Positions 6,660 through 10,923 of a stretch of DNA of 10,923 nt are shown in pieces. The translations under genes were made by a program, and so were the position numbers. Each line of letters opens with the position of its first letter. Within the stretch, counting starts at the first letter, position 1. A model generated the notes under the pieces. It worked only from the letters and a program-made list of their open reading frames with translations. It had not been told where the DNA came from and searched no databases. Where the stretch lies: the NCBI GenBank assembly GCA_020430865.1, contig JAGQIY010000693.1, positions 1 through 10,923 of the forward strand, read 5' to 3'. Source of the stretch: Myxococcales bacterium. GTDB lineage: Bacteria > Myxococcota > Polyangia > Polyangiales > Polyangiaceae.

Positions 6660-7481
6660 TCACGCCGCGAGGGGCACTCGCAGGCGCACGCTGGTCCCGC
6701 GATTCCCCGTCGCCACGGACAGCTGACCGCGCAACCCTTCGACGCGATTCTGGAGATTGCTCAGCCCCCCCGACGGGCTCGGGCCACGCACGTCGCGGGT
6801 GACGCCAAGGATCCCGAAGCCGTCGTCTCTGACCTCGATCTCGATACTTTCTTCCGCGAGGATATTGACGTAGATGTTCTCGCAGTTGGCGTGGCGAAGC
6901 GCATTGTAGACCCCCTCGATGACGATGCGCTCCAGCTCACGACAGAGTCCGCCTGCCACGCTCCGCTCGCGGTCCCCGCTCAGGGCGAAGTGGATCCGAC
7001 AGGCCTCGGTCGGCACCCCGCGTGCGTCTGCTTGTGCCGTCGCCAGCTCCCGCAAGCGCCCGAGCAGCCCCTGGCTCCATTCACCAAGCGCGCGGGGGTG
7101 CTCGCGCAACTCCAGCACCACACGACGCAGGTCCTGGGCGAGCTCCTTGGTGCTCTGCTCCAGTTGCGCCGCGCGCTCGGCGGTTGCTTGACCTCGCTGG
7201 GCGGCGCGCCGCAACCCACTCACCCCCCAGCTCAGGCCGGCGAGGCGCGTTGCCACTCCGTCGTGGAGTTCTGCCGCCAGACGCTGGCGCTCGCTCAACG
7301 TCGCGCGGGAGACGTCCCAGGCGCGAAGACGCTCGAGCGCCCACAGCCCAGCCAGCCCAGCGACCACCAGAACGGCGACCGCGGGCACCGGCTCGAGCGC
7401 GCGCCCGAACCCCCCCACGGCCCCGATCACAGCCAACACCCCAAGCCGACTTCCCCAGGCCAGCCACCGCTCGCGGATCAT
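6660..7481 (-). CDS. Membrane histidine kinase of the NarL-partner class (HisKA_3 + HATPase_c), no sensor domain
   Basis: A 273-residue kinase. Two hydrophobic helices (about 11-27 and 32-49) are joined by only a few residues, so there is no periplasmic sensor; a helix follows to the HisKA_3 dimerisation domain with ERQRLAAELHDG and phospho-acceptor H73. The ATPase domain shows the N box (IVIEGVYNALRHAN, 187-199, N193), the G1 box (RDDGFGI, 218-224) and the G2-like GGLSNLQNRVEGLRG (238-252). All residues needed for autophosphorylation are present. Without a sensor it must read a signal in or next to the membrane, or through a partner. It is convergent with regulator 1 (11-base gap) and divergent from regulator 2 (229-base gap). 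This class pairs with NarL-type regulators, so either or both may be substrates. The ATG at 7481 has only a weak ribosome site. Confidence 0.9.
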   Translation of the reverse strand: MIRERWLAWGSRLGVLAVIGAVGGFGRALEPVPAVAVLVVAGLAGLWALERLRAWDVSRATLSERQRLAAELHDGVATRLAGLSWGVSGLRRAAQRGQATAERAAQLEQSTKELAQDLRRVVLELREHPRALGEWSQGLLGRLRELATAQADARGVPTEACRIHFALSGDRERSVAGGLCRELERIVIEGVYNALRHANCENIYVNILAEESIEIEVRDDGFGILGVTRDVRGPSPSGGLSNLQNRVEGLRGQLSVATGNRGTSVRLRVPLAA

Positions 7482-7710
7482 CCCGAGAAAATCCCAAGGG
7501 AAACCGCGCGCGCCTATCCGCCGAGGTACTCAATTCGAGCTGAGCACCCTTGCTCAGCCGCGAGGGTCTCGGCTCGGCGTGGGTGGAGGTGCGCGCCCGC
7601 CCCAGTCGCTCGATCCAAGCGAATTCCAGGCCAGATCCCAGCGTCTGAGGTGGTGAGCAACAATCTGTGACTGCCCGGTTTTCTTTGGGTAGCTTTGCGC
7701 TTGGAACGAC
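7482..7710. promoter_or_regulatory. Divergent promoter region between kinase and regulator 2
   Basis: 229 bases with no supported gene separate two genes that point apart, so both promoters should be here. On the plus strand GTGACT (7667-7672) and TAGCTT (7690-7695) are 17 bases apart and match the sigma-70 -35/-10 consensus at four and three of six positions. They would start transcription about 9 bases before the GTG of regulator 2. No sigma-54 GG-N10-GC pair was found. No clear promoter was seen on the minus strand. Confidence 0.3.
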
Positions 7711-8358
7711 GTGAACAACGTGACCTCCGTCCTGGTGCTCGAAGACACTGCGCCGATCAGGCTCGGTGTCTGCGAAGCGGTAGCCGCCCACTCAGACCTC
7801 GATCTGGTGGCTGCATGCGAGACCGTTCGCCAGGCGCTGGACTACATCGAGGACCTGACCCAGCCGCTCGACGTTGCGATCATCGATCTGTCCTTGCCCG
7901 ATGGTCACGGGACCGACGTCGTGGCACGACTCACCGAGCTGCGCCCCAACTGCGTCAGCCTCGTGTTCACCGTGTTGGCCGACGAAGCCTCCATCTTCTC
8001 GGCGCTTCGTGCCGGAGCGCGTGGCTACATCCTCAAGGAGAGCAGTCCAGAGGAGCTCGTCGAATCGATTTTTCATGCGGAAACCGGCGGCGCACCGATG
8101 AGCCCCGAGGTGGCGCGCCGCGTGGTGGAGAGCTTCCGCCCCGACAGCGCCGCCGAGCGCACCGGACTGACCCCGCGAGAGCGTGAGATCCTCGAGCTCC
8201 TATGCCATGGGACGAGCTACGGGGAGGTCGCCGACATGCTGCAGATCGGACGGGGCACGGTGCACACCCACGTGAAGAACATCTACCGGAAGCTGGACGT
8301 CAGCTCCAAGGCGGAAGCCACCAAGGTGGCCATCCAGCGTCGGCTCTTCATCCCCTGA
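7711..8358 (+). CDS. NarL/FixJ-family response regulator (receiver + LuxR-type HTH), regulator 2
   Basis: 215 residues from a GTG at 7711, preceded by GGAA as a modest ribosome site; the sequence begins MNNVTSVLVLEDTAPIR, leaving little room for another start. Receiver domain 5-122: acidic pair E11-D12, phosphoacceptor D59 in AIIDLSLPDGHG, T87 (VFTV) and K109 (YILKESSPEE). A short linker leads to the LuxR-type HTH (about 152-213) with GLTPREREILELLCHGTSYGEVADMLQIGRGTVHTHVKNIYRKL, in which TVHTHVKNI is the recognition helix. The key residues fall at the same positions as in regulator 1, but overall similarity is moderate, so this is not a recent duplicate. Its stop is 4 bases before the lipoprotein enzyme gene, so the two are almost surely one transcript, and regulator 2 may control its own operon. 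Confidence 0.92.
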   Translation: MNNVTSVLVLEDTAPIRLGVCEAVAAHSDLDLVAACETVRQALDYIEDLTQPLDVAIIDLSLPDGHGTDVVARLTELRPNCVSLVFTVLADEASIFSALRAGARGYILKESSPEELVESIFHAETGGAPMSPEVARRVVESFRPDSAAERTGLTPREREILELLCHGTSYGEVADMLQIGRGTVHTHVKNIYRKLDVSSKAEATKVAIQRRLFIP

Positions 8359-8362
8359 AACC

Positions 8363-9757
8363 ATGCAACGTCCAAGTCTCTCGGTTCGTCTTCGGGCGGG
8401 CGCGCTGCACTCCAGCGCGGCGCTCGCGCTCTCGTTGCTTGGCTGCGAGGAGAAGCAAGCACCCACCAGCGCCTCATCGAATGTCCACGCAGAAACGCTG
8501 AGCAGCGCCGTCACGCCTGCGCCCAGCGCATCCGCAGCGCGCCTCACCCCCGAGAGCCCGACGCCAGCCCGTCCCTACAACGTGGTCTTGATCTACGTCG
8601 ACAGCTTGCGGGCCGACATGCCCTGGAGCGGCTACCCGCGGGACATAGCCCCGAACCTGACCAGGTTCGCCAAGAGCGCCGTGTGGTACGAGAACGCCTA
8701 CTCGCTGTCCAGCTACACGGCCAAATCGATCCCGCCCAGCTTGATCGGAGGCTACCCGAGCGAGCTCGAGCGCGACGGCTACTTCTTCACCAAATGGTCC
8801 CCCGAGAACCTTTTCCTCGCGGAACGGATCCAGAAGAAGGGCCATCGCACCCTTGCAGGTCACGTCCACGGCTACTTTCAGCCGCGCCTGAACATGGGAC
8901 CTGCCGAGGGCGTAGATGACTACCGCATGATCGAAGGCCACATCGATCTACAAGCGGTGAAGTCGGTGACCGACGAGCGACTGGCCAAGCTCGCCAAGCA
9001 GATGCTCGCCGACCCGAAGAACGTCGCCTTGCCCGACGGGAAGCGCTTCTTCGGCGTCTTTCATTTCCTCGACCCGCACCACACCTACGAACGCCACAAG
9101 GAGGAGTCGACGTTCGGGAACAAGCCCCGCGATCTCTACGACGGCGAGGTCCGCTGGACCGATCGCTGGGTCGGTCAGGTGCTCGACTTCATCGATGAGC
9201 AGCCCTGGTCCAAGCAGACGGTCGTGATCGTCACCGCAGACCACGGCGAGGGTTTCGGCGAGCACAACCACTTCCGGCACGCCTACGAGCTATGGGAGTC
9301 GCTGGTGCGAGTGCCGTTCTTGTTTCGTATCCCCGGGGTAAAGCCTCGAAAGCTGAGCGTCGCGCGAGGTCACATCGATCTGGCGCCGACCATCGCAGAC
9401 TTGATGGGGGTGAGGGCGGAGCCGGCGTTTCGTGGCGTGAGCCTGGTCGAGGAGCTGTTCGGTGGCGAGCAACCCGCGCGGCCGGTGGTCGTCGATCTGC
9501 CGCGTGACGACCTGCAAGACCGCAGGCGAGCGGTGATCGACTCGGGTTGGAAGCTGATAAGCTTCGGCGACGACAGGCGCTTTCAGCTTTTCCATCTCGC
9601 CGAAGACCCAGGCGAGGAGCGCGAGCTATCCAAGAGCAACCCCGAGCAACTCGAACGCATGCAAGCGCTACTGAAGAAGCTGAGCGACGAAATCCCGACC
9701 AAGCCGGTCAGCGGTGGGGTGAGTCTCAAGGGCGCACCTCCCGGTCGACGCTACTGA
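8363..9757 (+). CDS. Lipid-anchored sulfatase/alkaline-phosphatase-fold enzyme with a threonine nucleophile
   Basis: 464 residues. The N-terminus carries a signal peptide and lipobox LLGC with lipidated C28, then a Ser/Ala/Pro-rich spacer to about 70. The fold begins NVVLIYVDSLRAD (73-85), where D80 is the first metal ligand, followed by APNLTRFA. At the nucleophile site the sequence is SSYTAKSIPPSLIGGYPSE: the sulfatase C/S-x-P-S-R motif is absent and T119 takes the nucleophile place. T-A-K-S-I-P resembles the T-A-Y-S-V-P site of EptA/MCR-type phosphoethanolamine transferases. FHFLDPHHTY (233-242) and VTADHGEGFGEHNHFRH (290-306) supply further metal ligands (D293, H294). The C-terminal SGWKLISF and LFHLAEDPGEERELS blocks are typical of the sulfatase family. 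A periplasmic phospho- or sulfo-ester hydrolase or head-group transferase is likely; the substrate is unknown. It is translated 4 bases after regulator 2. Confidence 0.85.
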   Translation: MQRPSLSVRLRAGALHSSAALALSLLGCEEKQAPTSASSNVHAETLSSAVTPAPSASAARLTPESPTPARPYNVVLIYVDSLRADMPWSGYPRDIAPNLTRFAKSAVWYENAYSLSSYTAKSIPPSLIGGYPSELERDGYFFTKWSPENLFLAERIQKKGHRTLAGHVHGYFQPRLNMGPAEGVDDYRMIEGHIDLQAVKSVTDERLAKLAKQMLADPKNVALPDGKRFFGVFHFLDPHHTYERHKEESTFGNKPRDLYDGEVRWTDRWVGQVLDFIDEQPWSKQTVVIVTADHGEGFGEHNHFRHAYELWESLVRVPFLFRIPGVKPRKLSVARGHIDLAPTIADLMGVRAEPAFRGVSLVEELFGGEQPARPVVVDLPRDDLQDRRRAVIDSGWKLISFGDDRRFQLFHLAEDPGEERELSKSNPEQLERMQALLKKLSDEIPTKPVSGGVSLKGAPPGRRY

Positions 9758-9811
9758 CGACGAGCAACGGCCGTGTCGTGTGACGCGCGCGCGAAACGCC
9801 GCCACACCGCC

Positions 9812-9832
9812 CTTGCTCAGCGACTGAGACAA
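9812..9832 (+). terminator. Candidate 3' hairpin after the regulator 2 / sulfatase-fold operon
   Basis: TTGCTCAG-CGA-CTGAG-A-CAA forms an 8-pair stem with one bulge and a 3-base loop, about 55 bases past the operon's stop codon. It is followed by AACC and not by a T-run, so it is a weak terminator candidate. Confidence 0.3.
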
Positions 9833-10069
9833 AACCTCGGGAAGCCGCGGAGTTGCAGCTCGGCAGCGAGACCCGGCGTGCGCAGGCGTGACGGGCCGCG
9901 AACATTACGCCGAGCCGGCTCGCGATCGCTTGAATGGCGCTCCAGCATACATCATGCTCCCCGCCTCTCTGCGTTTGCTGGATTGTTCCACGGGAACGAC
10001 GCTCGCCGCCTGCTGGGCAACGGCCTCGTGTCCCCCATCGCGTCGACTGGCGCGGTGAGTTCGGCAGAG

Positions 10070-10127
10070 CCGTTCAGGCACCCTTCGCCTGACGGTTCAC
10101 CCGTTGCCGATGACCGCGAAACCGCGG
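10070..10127 (+). promoter_or_regulatory. Two hairpins in the probable amidohydrolase 5' leader
   Basis: CCG-T-TCAGGC (10070-10079) pairs with GCCTGA-CGG (10087-10095) around a 7-base loop. CCGCG-AAAC-CGCGG follows at 10114-10127. Neither covers the ribosome-binding site. They may only reflect high GC or may stabilise the mRNA; no known riboswitch motif was recognised. Confidence 0.25.
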
Positions 10128-10168
10128 CCCTGGACGACCGAGGAAGTCTGGACAGCGCAACCAACAAC

Positions 10169-10173
10169 GAGGA
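10169..10173 (+). promoter_or_regulatory. Strong ribosome-binding site fixing the amidohydrolase start
   Basis: GAGGA with a 6-base spacing before ATG 10180. This is the clearest Shine-Dalgarno sequence in the window and supports the lipoprotein signal-peptide start. Confidence 0.75.
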
Positions 10174-10179
10174 TTCGAC

Positions 10180-10923
10180 ATGCGATCTTTCTTGATACAG
10201 GCGTCCGTCGCCGCTGGCCTGCTCGCGCTGGCCACCGTCGGCTGTGGCTCCGATGACAACGGCGGCTCAGGCGGCAAGGGCGGCACCGGCGGCGTTGGCG
10301 GCACCGCTGGGACGGGCGGTAGCGGCGCAGTCGGCGGCAGCGCGGGCACTGGCGGAGGCGGCACCGGTGGAACCGGCGGCAACCCCGACACGCTGAAGAT
10401 TACGACTTGCACCAACACGCCCTCGCCAGGCACGGACCCCGGCGCGAACGTGTGCGCCGTGGAGAGCGGCAGCGGAAGCAGCACGCTGGTCGTGGGCGAC
10501 GTGCTCGTCCCAGGCGAGGTCTTCGAGGGTGGCGGCGTGCTCTACGACGACTCCGGCAACATCAGCTGCGTAGGCTGTGACTGTGTGGACTCCGCCGCGG
10601 ACGCCACGAAGATCATCTGCCCGGAGGCAACCGTTTCCCCCGGGTTGATCAACGCCCACGACCACGTGGGCTGGATGAACGGCAGCCCATGGGTGGCCTC
10701 GGATCACAACGTCGATCCAGCGCTGCGCTGGGAGCACCGCCACGACTGGCGCACCGGCAAGCGTAATCAGCCAGAGATCAACGTCGATGGTGGCGGCGCG
10801 AGCACCGACGAGAAGGCGTTCGGCGAGCTGCGTTTCGCCCTGGGCGGCGCCACGGCCGTCTTCGGTTCCGGAGACCTCGCGGGAATCCTGCGTGACCTGG
10901 ATCGCACCGGCAGCGGTGACAAC
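10180..10923 (+). CDS. Exported lipoprotein of the amidohydrolase superfamily (3' end outside window)
   Basis: The first 248 residues are visible and the frame runs off the window. MRSF followed by a hydrophobic stretch to TVGC gives a lipoprotein signal with lipidated C22. A Gly/Ser/Thr-rich linker covers about 23-68. A mature domain starts with the beta-sandwich strands usual in amidohydrolases (LVVGDVLVPGEVFEGGGVLYDDSG, 103-126) and a cysteine-rich insert with C130, C133, C135 and C147. Then comes SPGLINAHDH with H160 and H162, the H-x-H metal-binding motif of the metal-dependent hydrolase barrel; FALGGATAVFGSG is a further typical strand block. The remaining metal ligands lie beyond the window, so activity cannot be judged. 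Substrate unknown; members hydrolyse cyclic amides, ureas or esters. Surface or periplasmic location is inferred from the lipobox. The linker resembles that of the cysteine-rich protein at the other end of the window. Confidence 0.85.
   Translation, partial: MRSFLIQASVAAGLLALATVGCGSDDNGGSGGKGGTGGVGGTAGTGGSGAVGGSAGTGGGGTGGTGGNPDTLKITTCTNTPSPGTDPGANVCAVESGSGSSTLVVGDVLVPGEVFEGGGVLYDDSGNISCVGCDCVDSAADATKIICPEATVSPGLINAHDHVGWMNGSPWVASDHNVDPALRWEHRHDWRTGKRNQPEINVDGGGASTDEKAFGELRFALGGATAVFGSGDLAGILRDLDRTGSGDN

Larger units (their letters stand above)
9758..10179. other. Noncoding region between the sulfatase-fold gene and the amidohydrolase gene
   Basis: No supported gene. An open plus-strand frame at 9773-10195 is Arg/Ser-rich, has no family motif and overlaps the next gene's signal peptide out of frame. 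The region holds several small palindromes: CGAGCCGGCTCG (9911-9922) abutting GCGATCGC (9922-9929), AGCAT-N5-ATGCT (9944-9958) and GTTCC-N3-GGAAC (9985-9997). Two hairpins follow in the probable 5' leader (10070-10095 and 10114-10127). The amidohydrolase promoter probably lies between about 9930 and 10060; the AT-richest piece is at 9944-9956, but no good hexamer pair was found. Confidence 0.5.

Noticed and set aside
6645..7670. 341-residue plus-strand ORF opposite the histidine kinase
   Set aside because: It mirrors the kinase reading frame, is Pro/Arg/Gln-rich and shows no family motif; the kinase boxes on the minus strand are all intact.
8363..9757. Formylglycine-dependent aryl sulfatase
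   Set aside because: The C/S-x-P-S-R activation motif is missing; the position holds threonine.
9773..10195. 140-residue ORF in the intergenic region
   Set aside because: Weak GTG start, Arg/Ser-rich composition and an out-of-frame overlap with a clear ribosome site and signal peptide make it unlikely to be real.

Overview
The window is GC-rich DNA from a bacterium that is most likely a myxobacterium (Myxococcota, Polyangia-like). The evidence is a giant cysteine-rich surface protein ending in a MYXO-CTERM-type tail, Gly/Ser-rich linkers on exported lipoproteins, strong GC bias at third codon positions, and many NarL-type two-component genes. No tRNA, rRNA, CRISPR array, insertion sequence or integrase gene was seen.

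Layout. Positions 2-2593 (+) hold the 3' part of a large secreted cysteine-rich repeat protein: five tandem units of about 150 residues with 24 cysteines each, a Gly-rich linker and a C-terminal sorting tail. Its last 66 bases overlap, tail to tail, the end of an FAD-dependent glycerol-3-phosphate dehydrogenase gene (2528-4207, -). Upstream of that on the same strand is a membrane fatty-acid desaturase-like gene (4487-5353, -). A short regulatory region then precedes a strongly folded RNA-like stretch (5428-5546, +). That stretch resembles the HEARO / omega-RNA scaffold of IscB-type elements, but it leads straight into a small STAS/SpoIIAA-like gene with a TTG start (5547-5945, +) and not into a nuclease gene. 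Next come a NarL-type response regulator (5992-6648, +), a convergent membrane histidine kinase without a sensor domain (6660-7481, -), a second NarL-type regulator divergent from the kinase (7711-8358, +), and, 4 bases behind it, a lipoprotein of the sulfatase/alkaline-phosphatase fold (8363-9757, +). After a 422-base noncoding stretch containing several small palindromes, the window ends inside a lipoprotein amidohydrolase gene (10180-end, +).

How the genes may work together (inference). Most genes act on or in the cell envelope: a lipid-precursor dehydrogenase, an acyl-lipid desaturase, a membrane-embedded kinase with two response regulators, a lipid-anchored phospho/sulfo-transferase-fold enzyme, and two exported proteins. 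A kinase with only two membrane helices and no periplasmic domain, close to a desaturase gene, recalls the DesK-DesR membrane-fluidity system of Bacillus. This would make a testable local lipid-homeostasis module. The two most unusual items are the HEARO-like leader that has no IscB partner and the exact conservation of 24 cysteines in every unit of the repeat protein, one unit of which carries a disintegrin-like motif.
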